Shown here one piece after another: positions 14,925-25,048 of a DNA stretch of 64,000 nucleotides. The DNA comes from Sinorhizobium meliloti 4H41 (lineage in GTDB: Bacteria > Pseudomonadota > Alphaproteobacteria > Rhizobiales > Rhizobiaceae), in assembly GCF_000375585.1 (NCBI RefSeq), contig NZ_AQWP01000004.1:62001-126000 (forward strand), read 5' to 3'. Position numbers and translations under genes: made by a program. The notes under the pieces are model-generated. The model was not told where the DNA came from. It worked only from the letters and a program-made list of their open reading frames with translations, and did no database searches. Numbering within the stretch: position 1 is the first letter of the stretch; the number at the start of each line of letters is the position of its first letter.

Positions 14925-17486
14925 TCAGACCCGGTCTTCCTCCAGAGCGGATTCTGCGCGCCTCGCGCAGGCGCGGATCTCCACCGGACATGGATACTCT
15001 CCCCGCCGCATCAGACTGTTGAGCCGCAGGGCGCGGTAGTTTTCGGGAACGAACGCGAGCCCGTCCGGAAAGCGCCTGTTGACCTTGAGCTTCGCTGTCA
15101 GTTCGCCCCGGGCGGACCGCACGAGCACCTGATCCCGGTCCGAAAGGCCGAGTCGCGCGGCATCCTGAGCGCTCATTTCGATAAACGGGTCGTCTGCAAC
15201 CGAATTCAGGGTTTCCGAGCGCTCGGAAACATAGCCATTGTGGAACAGGCAGTTGCCGGTGATCAGCTGGAGCACGTCCGTCACCCCAGGAGCAGACGGA
15301 GGAGCGAAGAACCCGCTTGCCCATGGCTGCGGGGCTGACGTGGTGAAGGCACCGTCGGCACCAAGCCCTTCCCGCGTCAAGCCGTCATAGGCGGGAACCA
15401 ACCGGGTCATCTCGTCGAAGATGGCGGTCTCGGTCGATGGCTGCAGCGGCTGCTCCCGAAGTGCTGCGATAAAGTCGAAGATCGCCAGATTGCTCCTGGC
15501 GTCAAAAGCCGGTTCGCGGAATTTTCGAAGCGCCTGGGTCCGGCCCTCATTGTTGGTGAAGGTGCCGGATTCTTCGCCGTAACCGGCTGCGGGCAGCACG
15601 ACGTCGGCCAGTCCCGCCGTATCGGTCAGAAACGCGTCCTGCACGATCAGAAGATTGGCGGTACCGAGTGCGCGCTCGACGAACTCCCGGTCGGGATAGG
15701 ACATCAGCGGGTCGCTTCCGACCACATAGAGGACGCCCATCCGCCCGTTTACGCAGAGTTCCAGCATCGCATCGAAATCGGCGCCCGGTTCGCGGGGGAT
15801 CTCCGCGCCCCAGCTCCGTGCGAACTCCGTGCGCGTCGCCTCATCGGCGACAGGGCCAAGGCCCGGCAAAACTCCGGGCAGAACACCCATGTCCCAGGCG
15901 CCCATCTGATTGGCACGATCGAAGAGAAACTGCAGAGAGGGTTCCTTGCCGGCCAGGCGCAGGAGTTGGAGAAGATTGCCCAGCTGCTGCAGCGTCTCCC
16001 GTGCCAGCGGTGATCTCAGCAGATCGACGCTTACCAGGAGGGTGACGCTCCGACCTTCCTTGAGCGTTGAAACCAGACGGCCCAACGCGTCATTGGCGTC
16101 GGACCCGGTGATCGTCCCGCTGGTCATCGCAAGCATATCGCCCGGCAAGCCCTGATCGGTCACGGCCACGAGAGCAGCCACCACCGCGGCAAGGCTCCGA
16201 GCCTCGCCGCCGGGATAAGCGCGAAGGACCGCCGCCGCATCGGCATCGAGCCGCGATGGCCGCGCCGAAAGCATGAGCAAGCGGGTATGCTGCCGGCGCG
16301 CGGCATCGCGCAGGAGGTATTCGGTGACCGGGTTCTCCTCGGTCACGTTGCCGCCGATGATGACCACACAGTCCTTGCCGATCACCTGTTCGAGAGGGCC
16401 GCGGCTGTAAAAGCTTGCCACCAGCGGCGCCAGGATGTCGAGGGGTGTGGACCAACGCGACGAGCAGTCGACGTTATTGGTGCGGAACACCGTCCGCATC
16501 AGTTTCTGGAACTGGTAGAGCACCTCATTCGGCAGACGCGGCGAGATGAGCCCGCCGGCGGCCTTGCCCTCCATTACACCGATGCGCTGGCGGACAAAAT
16601 CGCCCGCCTCCTCCCATGACACCCCCGTCAGCGCGCCGTCGCGGCGGATCATCGGCCGCTTGATGCGATCCCGGCTTTCGATGAAGTCGAGGCCGAAGCG
16701 GCCGCGCACGCAGAGCGTTTCGCGATTGACGCCATGTTCCCAGTCAGAGCGGACCCGCATGAACTCGCCTTTGCGCGCTGCGACGGTGAGCTGGCATCCG
16801 GTGCCGCAATGCGGGCAGATCGTGTCGGTCTCGGCGAGATCCCAGGGCCGTGCCCGGTAGCGATAGGGGAAACTCATCAGCGCGCCGACCGGGCAGACCT
16901 CGACGCAATTGCCGCACTGGTCGCAGCTCGCAAGACTCCCCTCGAAGCCGGTGACGGCGGTGTCCATGCCCTTTTCCACCGTGCCTAGCGCCACCGCGCC
17001 CACGACCTCCTCGCACATTCGCACGCAGCGCTGGCACTGGATGCACCGGTTGACATTCATGATGATGACCGGGCTCAGACGGATGTCCTTCGAATGGAAC
17101 ACGCGTTTTGGGTCGCGGAACCGGCTTTCACCGGGCCCATACGCCATGACCATGTCCTGAAGTTCGCACTCGCCGCCCTTGTCGCAGATCGGGCAATCGA
17201 GCGGGTGATTGGCGAGCAGCATGTCGAGCATCGACGAGCGCGTTTCCTCGATCAGCGGCGTATTTGTCCGAACCACCATGCCGTCCGATGCCACGGTCGC
17301 GCAGGCCGGCTGCAGCCGCCGCAGTCCCTCGATCTCCACCAGACACATGCGGCATGAGGCGAGTGGCGGCAGGCGCTTCCAATAGCAGAAGGTGGGAATG
17401 TCGATGCCCAGGCGTTCGGCGGCGGCGAGCACCGTGGAGCCAGCCTCGACCTCCAGCATTTGTTCGTCGATCGTGACCTTGACCAT
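14925..17486 (-). CDS. nuoG: NADH-quinone oxidoreductase subunit G
   Basis: This 853-residue iron-sulfur subunit has an N-terminal [2Fe-2S] ferredoxin domain (CYWKRL…CRMCLVE), the NuoG His-Cys motif (HPLDCPICDKGGECELQD), a 4Fe-4S pair (CIQCQRCVRMCEE, CDQCGNCVEVCPVG), the extra CPHCGTGC motif for cluster N7, and a large molybdopterin-oxidoreductase-like domain that has lost its cofactor role in this family. Start and strong GGGAGG site are clear. It is the last gene of the minus-strand array and ends 92 bases from the converging CBS gene. Confidence 0.97.
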   Translation of the reverse strand: MVKVTIDEQMLEVEAGSTVLAAAERLGIDIPTFCYWKRLPPLASCRMCLVEIEGLRRLQPACATVASDGMVVRTNTPLIEETRSSMLDMLLANHPLDCPICDKGGECELQDMVMAYGPGESRFRDPKRVFHSKDIRLSPVIIMNVNRCIQCQRCVRMCEEVVGAVALGTVEKGMDTAVTGFEGSLASCDQCGNCVEVCPVGALMSFPYRYRARPWDLAETDTICPHCGTGCQLTVAARKGEFMRVRSDWEHGVNRETLCVRGRFGLDFIESRDRIKRPMIRRDGALTGVSWEEAGDFVRQRIGVMEGKAAGGLISPRLPNEVLYQFQKLMRTVFRTNNVDCSSRWSTPLDILAPLVASFYSRGPLEQVIGKDCVVIIGGNVTEENPVTEYLLRDAARRQHTRLLMLSARPSRLDADAAAVLRAYPGGEARSLAAVVAALVAVTDQGLPGDMLAMTSGTITGSDANDALGRLVSTLKEGRSVTLLVSVDLLRSPLARETLQQLGNLLQLLRLAGKEPSLQFLFDRANQMGAWDMGVLPGVLPGLGPVADEATRTEFARSWGAEIPREPGADFDAMLELCVNGRMGVLYVVGSDPLMSYPDREFVERALGTANLLIVQDAFLTDTAGLADVVLPAAGYGEESGTFTNNEGRTQALRKFREPAFDARSNLAIFDFIAALREQPLQPSTETAIFDEMTRLVPAYDGLTREGLGADGAFTTSAPQPWASGFFAPPSAPGVTDVLQLITGNCLFHNGYVSERSETLNSVADDPFIEMSAQDAARLGLSDRDQVLVRSARGELTAKLKVNRRFPDGLAFVPENYRALRLNSLMRRGEYPCPVEIRACARRAESALEEDRV

Positions 17487-17516
17487 ACTTCCTCCCGGAC
17501 CGGCCGGGTGCCCGTT

Positions 17517-18782
17517 TCAGTGGAAAGGGCACCTCCGCTCTTCGATATGGACGACGAATTCCTCGCGGAAATGCTTGAGCGCGGCCCGCAAGCCCATGGC
17601 CGCACCGTCGCCCAGGGCACAAAACGTGTTGCCGAAAATACCCTTGCAGAGCATCTCCAACTGCTCCAGGTCGCCGGTTTCACCCTCGCCTGCCTCGATG
17701 CGGCGCAGAACTTTCACGGCCCAGTCCAAACCTTCCCGGCATGGCGTGCACTTGCCGCAGGACTCATGGTGGAAGAACTCGATGATCCGCGTGGCGAGCT
17801 TGACCATGCAGGTGGAGTCGTCGATCACGACCACGCCTGCCGAGCCGAGCATCGAGCCGGCGGCAGCAAGCGAGTCGAAATCCATGCCCACCTCGAGCTC
17901 GCTCGCCGGGATAACCGGTGCCGATACCCCACCGGGAATCACCGCCTTGACCTTTCGCCCCGGCAGGGGTCCGCCGGCGTGCTCCTCGACGAGTTCATGC
18001 AGCGATATGCCCATCGGCAGCTCGTAGAGGCCGGGTTTGCGAACCTGACCGCTGAGGCAGTAGAGCTTCGGGCCGGGGCTCCTGTCCGGCCCTATACCGC
18101 GAAACCACCCCGGTCCGCGCATCACGATATGCGGCACGCAGGCAAGCGTCTCGACATTGTTGATGACGGTGGGGCTGGCGTAGAGCCCGGCCACGGCGGG
18201 AAACGGCGGCTTCAGTCGCGGCTGCGCCCGCTTGCCCTCGAGTGACTCGAGCATTGCGGTCTCCTCGCCGCAGATATAGGCGCCGGCACCGCGATGGATG
18301 TAGACCATGAAATTGAAGTTCGAGCCGAGAATGCCGGTGCCCAGACAGCCGTTTTCATGTGCCTCGGCGATCGCCTGTTCCATACGGCGAATAGCCGTCA
18401 CATATTCTCCGCGAATGTAGACGTAAGCCGTCTCGGCCCCGATTGCATAGGCGCTGACCGTCAGTCCCTCGATGAGCTGATGCGGGTCGCGCTCCATGAT
18501 GATGCGGTCCTTGAAGGTGCCGGGTTCCCCTTCATCGGCGTTACAGCAGAGATATTTCGGCTTGCCGGCCGCTTTCGGCACGAAGCTCCACTTCATGCCC
18601 GTCGGGAACCCGGCACCCCCGCGGCCGCGCAGGTTGGATTCCTTGACGAGGTCGACGATCTCGTCCGGCGTATATTCGCCGAGCGCTTTCCGGAGCGCCC
18701 GATAGCCGCCGCCGGCCTCATAGGTTGACAGCAGATGACCGTCCGGCACATCGACATTCCTGAGCAGGACCGGCTCGAACAT
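17517..18782 (-). CDS. nuoF: NADH-quinone oxidoreductase subunit F
   Basis: This 421-residue NADH- and FMN-binding subunit shows the glycine-rich GRGGAGFPTGMKW NADH loop, the FMN-site segment NADEGEPGTFKDR, and the N3 cluster ligands ESCGKCTPCREG plus a later Cys. It starts two bases after nuoE with GGGGAG upstream. It is the entry point for electrons from NADH, so this complex uses NADH and not F420 or ferredoxin. Confidence 0.97.
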   Translation of the reverse strand: MFEPVLLRNVDVPDGHLLSTYEAGGGYRALRKALGEYTPDEIVDLVKESNLRGRGGAGFPTGMKWSFVPKAAGKPKYLCCNADEGEPGTFKDRIIMERDPHQLIEGLTVSAYAIGAETAYVYIRGEYVTAIRRMEQAIAEAHENGCLGTGILGSNFNFMVYIHRGAGAYICGEETAMLESLEGKRAQPRLKPPFPAVAGLYASPTVINNVETLACVPHIVMRGPGWFRGIGPDRSPGPKLYCLSGQVRKPGLYELPMGISLHELVEEHAGGPLPGRKVKAVIPGGVSAPVIPASELEVGMDFDSLAAAGSMLGSAGVVVIDDSTCMVKLATRIIEFFHHESCGKCTPCREGLDWAVKVLRRIEAGEGETGDLEQLEMLCKGIFGNTFCALGDGAAMGLRAALKHFREEFVVHIEERRCPFH

Positions 18783-18784
18783 GG

Positions 18785-19264
18785 CTACTCCCCTGGCGCC
18801 GGCGCAGCAGCGCGGAAGCTCTCCAGCAGCGCATCGAGCCGCGCGGTATCAAGGTTGCCGTGGTAATCGTCGCCGACCTGCATCACCGGAGCCATTTCGC
18901 AGGCCCCGAGACATTCGACGGTCGAAAGCGTGAACGCACCGTCCGGGGTGGTTTCGCCCTTCCTGATCCCCAGTGTCGTTTCCAGATGCTTCAGCAGCGC
19001 CTCGGATCCGCACAGCATGCAGGAGACATTGTCACAGAGTTGCAGGTGGAACCTGCCGATCGGCTCGGTATGGAAGAGCGTGTAGAAGGTCGCCAGTTCA
19101 TAGACCCAGACGCGTTCGACGCCGAGGATCTCGGCGACGTCTTCGAGCACCGGCCCGGGCAGATGACCATGCTCCTTCTGCGCGATCATGAGCGCGGGCA
19201 TGATCGCCGACCGCCGTTCGGGGTATCGCGCCGCCGCCGCCTCGATCTCTTCGCGCATGGTCAT
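18785..19264 (-). CDS. nuoE: NADH-quinone oxidoreductase subunit E
   Basis: This 159-residue thioredoxin-like [2Fe-2S] subunit (cluster N1a) has ligands in CDNVSCMLCGS and CLGACEMAP. A second ATG two codons in (19258) is possible; the annotated start has GGGAGG upstream. It lies between nuoD and nuoF with short spacers and forms the NADH-dehydrogenase module with NuoF and NuoG. Confidence 0.96.
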   Translation of the reverse strand: MTMREEIEAAAARYPERRSAIMPALMIAQKEHGHLPGPVLEDVAEILGVERVWVYELATFYTLFHTEPIGRFHLQLCDNVSCMLCGSEALLKHLETTLGIRKGETTPDGAFTLSTVECLGACEMAPVMQVGDDYHGNLDTARLDALLESFRAAAPAPGE

Positions 19265-19282
19265 CGCGTCCGATCCTCCCTG

Positions 19283-20497
19283 CTACTTGTCCACCTCCGC
19301 CATCACCGGGTCGAGACTGCCGAGCACGGCGATCATGTCGGCGAGGTAGCGTGCGTTGGTGACGCCGAAGAGCGCCTGAAGATTGACGAAGGAAGGCGCC
19401 CTCACCTTCATGCGGAACGGCTTCGGCGATCCGTCGCTGATGATGTAGAAGCCGAGTTCTCCTTTAGGCGCCTCGATGGCCGCATAGACCTCGCCTTTCG
19501 GTACGTCGAAGCCATAGGCGGAGAGATCGAAATGCTGGATCAGGGCCTCCATCGAGCAATGCACGCGCTCTTTGTCGACGGGGAAGGCGATCGTCGGAAT
19601 ATCGACCTGAAACGGCCCCTCCGGCATCTGCTCCATGCATTGTTCGATAAGGCGGATGCTCTCGCGCATCTCGTCGACGCGGCAAAGCCAGCGCGCATAG
19701 CAATCGCCCTCCTCGCGCGTGATGACGTTGAAATCGAGCCGATCGTAGATTTCATAGGGTTCGTCGCGCCGGATATCCCAGTCGACGCCGGAGGCACGCA
19801 GGTTCGGCCCGCTCAAGCCGAGGTCGATCGCGTCCTTTGCGGAGATCACGCCTATCCCCTGCGTGCGGCTGAGAAACACCCGATTGTTCTCTATCAGGCG
19901 CTCGTAGTCGCGGATCCTGTTCGGGAAGATCTCGCAGAACTCCCTGATCTTCGGAATAAACCCGTCGGGCAGGTCCTCGCGTACTCCGCCGACGCGGCAG
20001 TAGGAGGTGTGCATGCGCGCGCCGGTGATCATCTCCAATAGGTCCATGATCATTTCGCGCTCGCGCATGGCGTAAAGCAGCGCCGTCATGGCACCCAGGT
20101 CCATCGGCAGCGCGCCGGTGATCAGAAGATGGCCGGAAATCCGTGCGAGTTCGGCCATCATCACGCGGATATATTGCGCTCGGATCGGGGCCTCTATGCC
20201 GAGCAGCTTCTCCACGGCGAGCGCGAAGGCCAGGTTGTTCGAAGGCGGACAGAGATAGTCGAGCCGGTCGGTCAGCGGGAAGATCTGGGTATAGGTGAAG
20301 CTCTCCGCCAGTTTTTCGGTGCCGCGGTGCAGATATCCGATATGCGGGTCGACGCGTTCGACATATTCGCCGTCGAGTTGGAGCACGAGCCGCAGAACCC
20401 CATGGGTGCTCGGGTGTTGCGGACCGAGATTGAGAAGCACCTCCTTGGTATTGAGCGCTTCGCCTTCCGGCCTCATGAGCTCGGTGACTTCGGTCAT
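19283..20497 (-). CDS. nuoD: NADH-quinone oxidoreductase subunit D
   Basis: This 404-residue 49-kDa-type subunit forms the quinone site with NuoB. The N-terminal LGPQHPSTHGVLRLVLQLDGE loop with its quinone-pocket His, the DPHIGYLHRGTEKL motif and the GPNLRASGVDWDIRRDEPY region are intact. The open frame extends upstream to 20581, but ATG 20497, just after the nuoC stop, gives the expected N-terminus. nuoC and nuoD are separate here, not fused as in enterobacteria. Confidence 0.96.
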   Translation of the reverse strand: MTEVTELMRPEGEALNTKEVLLNLGPQHPSTHGVLRLVLQLDGEYVERVDPHIGYLHRGTEKLAESFTYTQIFPLTDRLDYLCPPSNNLAFALAVEKLLGIEAPIRAQYIRVMMAELARISGHLLITGALPMDLGAMTALLYAMREREMIMDLLEMITGARMHTSYCRVGGVREDLPDGFIPKIREFCEIFPNRIRDYERLIENNRVFLSRTQGIGVISAKDAIDLGLSGPNLRASGVDWDIRRDEPYEIYDRLDFNVITREEGDCYARWLCRVDEMRESIRLIEQCMEQMPEGPFQVDIPTIAFPVDKERVHCSMEALIQHFDLSAYGFDVPKGEVYAAIEAPKGELGFYIISDGSPKPFRMKVRAPSFVNLQALFGVTNARYLADMIAVLGSLDPVMAEVDK

Positions 20498-20498
20498 C

Positions 20499-21062
20499 TC
20501 AACTCTCCGGCGTCTGACGGCCTCCTTGCGGTATATCTCTGGTGGCGAGGTCCGGCTGCGTCGGCGGCGGCCCCTCGGCACCGAAGGGGTTCAGTTTGTC
20601 CTTGTAGCCCCTCAAGGGAAAATCCTTGCGCTGCGGAAAGCCCTCGAAGCCTTCCCACATATAGATGCGGCGCAGATCGGGATGCCCCTCGAAACGGATG
20701 CCGTACATGTCCCAGGCCTCGCGTTCATGCCAGTTGGCGGTGCGCCAGACTCCTGCAACAGAGGGAACATGCGGTGGATCGCCGAGCCGGCACTTGATGC
20801 GCACGCGCCATTTGTTCTTCAGCGAATAGAGGTGGTAAACCGTCTCGAAACGCGGCGTTTCGGGGTAGTGATCGACGCCGCATATGTCGGAGAGGAAATC
20901 GAACTCAAGCGCCGGGTGTTCTTTCAGGAATCGACAGAAGTCGACGATCTGCTCCGGTTGGACGGCAAAGGCGCAGATACCATGCGCGGCGCCGAGATTC
21001 TCGACTGCTCCCGCGAAGCTCCCGATGATCGCCTCGAGATCGACACGCCACTCCCCGGTCAT
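20499..21062 (-). CDS. nuoC: NADH-quinone oxidoreductase subunit C
   Basis: This 187-residue 30-kDa-type subunit has the conserved [46 protein letters not shown] and DFPLRGY blocks. The ATG overlaps the nuoB stop by four bases, and the stop is one base before the nuoD start, so B-C-D are translationally coupled. Confidence 0.96.
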   Translation of the reverse strand: MTGEWRVDLEAIIGSFAGAVENLGAAHGICAFAVQPEQIVDFCRFLKEHPALEFDFLSDICGVDHYPETPRFETVYHLYSLKNKWRVRIKCRLGDPPHVPSVAGVWRTANWHEREAWDMYGIRFEGHPDLRRIYMWEGFEGFPQRKDFPLRGYKDKLNPFGAEGPPPTQPDLATRDIPQGGRQTPES

Positions 21063-21562
21063 GATGCTACAACCCGTCCCAGTGGCGACCCGGTGATGGC
21101 GCGGGACCTCCTAATCTTCTCCTGAAGGAGGAGAAAGCCGTGCATCAGCGCCTCCGGCCGCGGCGGACAGCCCGGCACATGCACGTCGACGGGGACGAAG
21201 GTTTCCGATCCCTGCACCACGGCATAGGTGTTGTAGACCCCGCCCGAAATCGCGCAGGTCCCCATCGCAATCACCCAGCGCGGTTCCGGCATCTGGTCGT
21301 AAAGCCGCCGCACGACGGGCGCGAATTTCCGCGTGACCGTGCCGGCGATGATCATCACGTCGGATTGCCGCGGAGAAGGCCGGAACACCACGCCGAACCG
21401 GTCGAGGTCGTAGCGCGCGCAGCCGGCCGAGATCATTTCGATGGCGCAGCAGGCAATGCCGAAGGTTTCGGGCCACAAGGCCGACCTCCGGCTCCAACCG
21501 ATGATGCTGTCGGCCGTGGTGAACAGTACGCTGTCGCGGATCGCGTCGTTTATTCCTGCCAT
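21059..21562 (-). CDS. nuoB: NADH-quinone oxidoreductase subunit B
   Basis: This 167-residue subunit carries cluster N2. It has the tandem cysteines in GIACCAIEM, then [14 protein letters not shown] and the final [11 protein letters not shown]. The start at 21562 overlaps the end of nuoA by 13 bases; the longer frame to 21784 is antisense-like noise through nuoA. It transfers electrons to quinone with NuoD. Confidence 0.96.
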   Translation of the reverse strand: MAGINDAIRDSVLFTTADSIIGWSRRSALWPETFGIACCAIEMISAGCARYDLDRFGVVFRPSPRQSDVMIIAGTVTRKFAPVVRRLYDQMPEPRWVIAMGTCAISGGVYNTYAVVQGSETFVPVDVHVPGCPPRPEALMHGFLLLQEKIRRSRAITGSPLGRVVAS

Positions 21563-21915
21563 TCCAGCGCCCCCTTCAGCCAGGCATAGGCGAAGCCCAC
21601 AAGCAGCAGCAGCATGAAGACGAACATCTCGATATAGCCGACGATGCCGATCTCCTTCAGGACCACCGCCCAGGGAAAGAGGAACATCGCTTCGACATCG
21701 AAGACCACGAGGAGTATGGCGAGGATAAAGAAAGGAACCCGGAAGCGGCCGCCCGCGGCCTCGCCCGCCGCTTCCATACCGCATTCATAAGGGGCGTTCT
21801 TTTCGGGATAGGGATTGGACGGACGCAGCAGCGAGGAGACGAAAAGCGTCGCCGTCGCCACCAGGACTATCCCGGTAACCATGAACAGAACCGGCAGGAA
21901 CTCCATTGCCGTCAT
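21550..21915 (-). CDS. nuoA: NADH-quinone oxidoreductase subunit A
   Basis: This 121-residue subunit has three transmembrane helices and the conserved loop [24 protein letters not shown], with the quinone-gate Cys and Glu, and [13 protein letters not shown]. The ribosome-binding site is weak; a second ATG three codons in is also possible. It opens the A-G half of the array after a gap of about 216 bases from nuoN. Confidence 0.95.
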   Translation of the reverse strand: MTAMEFLPVLFMVTGIVLVATATLFVSSLLRPSNPYPEKNAPYECGMEAAGEAAGGRFRVPFFILAILLVVFDVEAMFLFPWAVVLKEIGIVGYIEMFVFMLLLLVGFAYAWLKGALEWQE

Positions 21916-22131
21916 AGCGTTTGGCCTTGGCCAATCAGCGGCTTTTCTCAGCCGCGATCGGTCCCTTCGGAACCGGGGATGCCGGCGCCTCGAGAGGCGG
22001 TCTGGGCAATCCTTTTCCTCCGGGGCGAGTCTATGCCGTCGGGCTGATCAATGCAAATCCAATTGATTAGTAATGTATGATCCGAATTGGCCCGCCTGCA
22101 ACAATCGGCGATACAGCGGCGAAGACCCGCC
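21916..22131 (-). promoter_or_regulatory. nuoN-nuoA gap with inverted repeat, possible second promoter
   Basis: This is the only sizeable gap in the minus-strand nuo array. It is AT-rich near its middle and contains ATCAAT (22047-22052), nine bases, then ATTGAT (22062-22067) as an inverted repeat. I read it as a possible regulated promoter for nuoA-G; no consensus promoter is clear. Confidence 0.3.
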
Positions 22132-23571
22132 TTACCCACCGAAAGCCGACTGTTGAGCAAGCCTCAGGAACCACGCCGGAAACAGGCCGATGCCGATGGT
22201 GCCGGCTGCTGTGAAGGCGAGCGTGGCACGGACGAGCGGCGTCAGCGCAGGTTCGAACGTCCTTTCCGGCTCGCGCATGTAGATCACCATCACGATGCGG
22301 ATATAGAAATAGGCGGCGACGACGCTGAGCAGGACTGCGATCACCGCCAGCACGACGAAACCTCGCTCCACCAGCGCGACCAGCACGTAGAACTTGGCGA
22401 AGAAACCTGCCGTCGGCGGGATGCCGGCGAGCGAGAAGAGATAAAGGAGCATCAGAAGCGCGAGCCCGGGATGGAACTTGGCGAAACCTGCGTAGTCTTC
22501 GATGACCTCGCCGGATAGATCGCCGTTCCGCATCATGATCACGGCGCCGAAAATGCCGAGATTCATGAAAGTGTAGATAAGCAGATAGAGCATCACGCTG
22601 GCGATCCCGTCCTGGCCGCCGGCCACCACACCGAAAATAGCAAAACCCGCATGGGCGATGCTGGAATAGGCGAGCAGGCGCTTGAAATTATCCTGCACCA
22701 GCGCCACGAAACTGCCGAGCGCCATCGTTGCCACCGCGATGGCCGCGACGATGATCCAGGCGTTCGAGACCTCGACAAGCGGATTGAGGAACACCCGGAG
22801 AATCACCGCGAAGCCGGCCGCCTTGGGCGCGACCGACATGAAGGCAGTGATCGTCGTCGGCGCCCCTTCATAGACGTCCGGCACCCACATATGGAACGGC
22901 ACGGCCCCGATCTTGAAGACGAGCCCCGCAACGATGAAAACGACCGCCAGCAGCAGGGCGGGATCGAGCGGACCGCCGCTCACCGCCTCAGCCATCCGGT
23001 CCAGTTGGGTCGTACCGGTGAGCCCGTAGATGAGCGAAACGCCATAAAGGAAAATCGCCGTCGAGACTGCGCCGAGGATCACATATTTCAACGCCGCCTC
23101 GTTCGACCGCCGTTCTTTGCGCAGGAAGCCTGTCAGCACATAGGTGCAGAGCACCATCAGCTCGAGGCCCACATAGATCGACAGAAGATCGATCGACGAG
23201 GCCATGATCATCATCCCCGCAAGGGCGAAGAGCAGCAGGACATAATATTCGCTCCTGCCGATCCCCTCGATCTCGGCGTATTTCCGCGACAGGAAGAAGG
23301 TCAGGATGGTCGCCAGATAAAACAACAACTTGAAAAAGACGGCGAAGCGGTCGGAAATGAACATGCCCGCATAGGCCGGCCGCATTTCGCCTGCCAGCAT
23401 GAGCGTGGCCACCGCGGCAAGGAGCACGATCGCGACCGAGGCCCACAGGAGCAGTTCGTCCCGCCCGTTGCGCACAAGCTCTCCGACAATCAGCAGGATG
23501 CAGGCACCGGTGACCACGATGATCTCGGGGACGCTCGCCAGGGCCCATTGGAGAAGCGCGGCAGCAGTCAT
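22132..23571 (-). CDS. nuoN: NADH-quinone oxidoreductase subunit N
   Basis: This 479-residue antiporter-like proton-pumping subunit has about 14 transmembrane helices. The helix-5 Glu (IYVGLELMVLCTYVLTGF), the central Lys (LVFKIGAVPFHMWVPDVYEGAPT) and the later channel Lys/His region (VQDNFKRLLAYSSIAHAGF) are present. The start overlaps the nuoM stop by four bases. It pumps protons in the membrane arm next to NuoK/J. Confidence 0.96.
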   Translation of the reverse strand: MTAAALLQWALASVPEIIVVTGACILLIVGELVRNGRDELLLWASVAIVLLAAVATLMLAGEMRPAYAGMFISDRFAVFFKLLFYLATILTFFLSRKYAEIEGIGRSEYYVLLLFALAGMMIMASSIDLLSIYVGLELMVLCTYVLTGFLRKERRSNEAALKYVILGAVSTAIFLYGVSLIYGLTGTTQLDRMAEAVSGGPLDPALLLAVVFIVAGLVFKIGAVPFHMWVPDVYEGAPTTITAFMSVAPKAAGFAVILRVFLNPLVEVSNAWIIVAAIAVATMALGSFVALVQDNFKRLLAYSSIAHAGFAIFGVVAGGQDGIASVMLYLLIYTFMNLGIFGAVIMMRNGDLSGEVIEDYAGFAKFHPGLALLMLLYLFSLAGIPPTAGFFAKFYVLVALVERGFVVLAVIAVLLSVVAAYFYIRIVMVIYMREPERTFEPALTPLVRATLAFTAAGTIGIGLFPAWFLRLAQQSAFGG

Positions 23572-25043
23572 TGACCGCTCCCTTCACCGTGTACCTGCAC
23601 CAGCAGATTTCGCACCGACGCGTCGATGATCCCGAGGAAGGGTCGCGGATAGAGCCCGACCCAGAGCACAAAGACGGCGAGCGGCAGAATGGCAGCCAGC
23701 TCGCGGCCGTTCACGTCGTTTATCTTGTACCTGGCACTCACATTCGGCGGACCAAGCGCCACTTTCCCGTACATGCCGAGCAGGTAGGCGGCACTCAGCA
23801 ACGCACCCACTACGGCCGCGGCGCCCGCGGCGAGGTTTGCCGCAAACCCGCCTGACAGCACCAGCAGTTCGCCGACGAAAGCGTTCGTCCCCGGCAGCGC
23901 CATCGAAGACAGGGTGAAGAGCGCAAGAAAGGCGGTATAGACGGGCGCCGCCTTCATCAGCCCGCCGTAATTCGCGATGCTGCGGGTATGGGTGCGCTCG
24001 TAGATCAGGCCCACGAACAGGAACAATGCGCCAGTCGTTATCCCGTGGTTGAACATCTGCAGGATGCTGCCCTCGAGCCCGCGCAGATTCAGCGCGAAAA
24101 TCCCGAGCGTCACAAATCCCATATGGCTGATGCTGGAATAGGCCACCAGCTTTTTCAGGTCGTCCTGAGCCAAGGCCAGCAAGCCGCCATAAACGATCGC
24201 AAGAGCCGAAAGCACGAGCATAAGCGTCGAATAATAGAGCGATGCTTCCGGCAGCATCGGCAGCGAGAAGCGCAGGAACCCGTAAGCGCCCATCTTCAGG
24301 AGCACGCCGGCGAGAATAATGCTGCCCGCCGTCGGCGCCTGGACATGTGCGTCCGGCAGCCAGGTGTGCACCGGCACCATCGGCACCTTGACGGCGAAGG
24401 CCACCAGGAAGGCGAAGAACAGCCAGGACTGAATGCCGAAGGGCAGATCCTGCGCCGTCAGGGCGATTATGTCGAAGGTCTCGCCCCCCTGGAAATAGAG
24501 CACGATGACGCCGATCAGGAAGAGGATGCTGCCGGCCAGCGTGTAGAGGAAGAACTTGAACGCCGCATAGACCCGGCCTTCCCCGCCCCAGACGCCGATG
24601 ATCAGATACATCGGAATCAGCATCGCCTCCCAGAAGACGTAGAACAGGAACAGGTCGAGCGCGCAGAAGACACCGAGCATCAGCGCCTGCATGATCAGCA
24701 GGCTGATCATGAACTCCTTCACCTTGCGGTCGACCGCCACCCAGGAAGCGAGCACGGAGATCAAGCTCAACAGCGCCGTCAGGAACAGGAAGAGCGCGCT
24801 GATGCCGTCGACGCCGAGCGCATAAGTGATCCCGAGCGCGGGCACCCAGGGACGGCTCTCGGTGAACTGCATTTCGTGCGTCGTCGTGTCGAAACCGGCC
24901 AGCATCACGATGCAGAGAGCGAGATCGACAAGGCCGAAACCGAGCGCTGTCCACCGCACCGCATCGTCGCTGCGCATGAACATCACCACCGCCGCCCCGG
25001 CGACGGGCAGGAAGACGATGAGGCTCAGCAGCGGGATCGACAT
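23568..25043 (-). CDS. nuoM: NADH-quinone oxidoreductase subunit M
   Basis: This protein of about 491 residues is an antiporter-like subunit of the NuoM type: LFYVFWEAMLIPMYLIIGVWGG with the key Glu, VPMVPVHTWLPDAHVQAPTAGS with the conserved Lys nearby, and SSISHMGFVTLG. ATG 25043 was chosen because GGAGG lies eight bases upstream; a start at 25058 would fall inside the nuoL stop region. It pumps protons in the middle of the membrane arm. Confidence 0.95.
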   Translation of the reverse strand: MSIPLLSLIVFLPVAGAAVVMFMRSDDAVRWTALGFGLVDLALCIVMLAGFDTTTHEMQFTESRPWVPALGITYALGVDGISALFLFLTALLSLISVLASWVAVDRKVKEFMISLLIMQALMLGVFCALDLFLFYVFWEAMLIPMYLIIGVWGGEGRVYAAFKFFLYTLAGSILFLIGVIVLYFQGGETFDIIALTAQDLPFGIQSWLFFAFLVAFAVKVPMVPVHTWLPDAHVQAPTAGSIILAGVLLKMGAYGFLRFSLPMLPEASLYYSTLMLVLSALAIVYGGLLALAQDDLKKLVAYSSISHMGFVTLGIFALNLRGLEGSILQMFNHGITTGALFLFVGLIYERTHTRSIANYGGLMKAAPVYTAFLALFTLSSMALPGTNAFVGELLVLSGGFAANLAAGAAAVVGALLSAAYLLGMYGKVALGPPNVSARYKINDVNGRELAAILPLAVFVLWVGLYPRPFLGIIDASVRNLLVQVHGEGSGQ

Positions 25044-25048
25044 CGTGC

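Noticed and set aside
22047-22067. FNR/FixK-like box upstream of nuoA
   Set aside because: The half-sites ATCAAT/ATTGAT are in the wrong order and spacing for TTGAT-N4-ATCAA; kept only as a generic inverted repeat.
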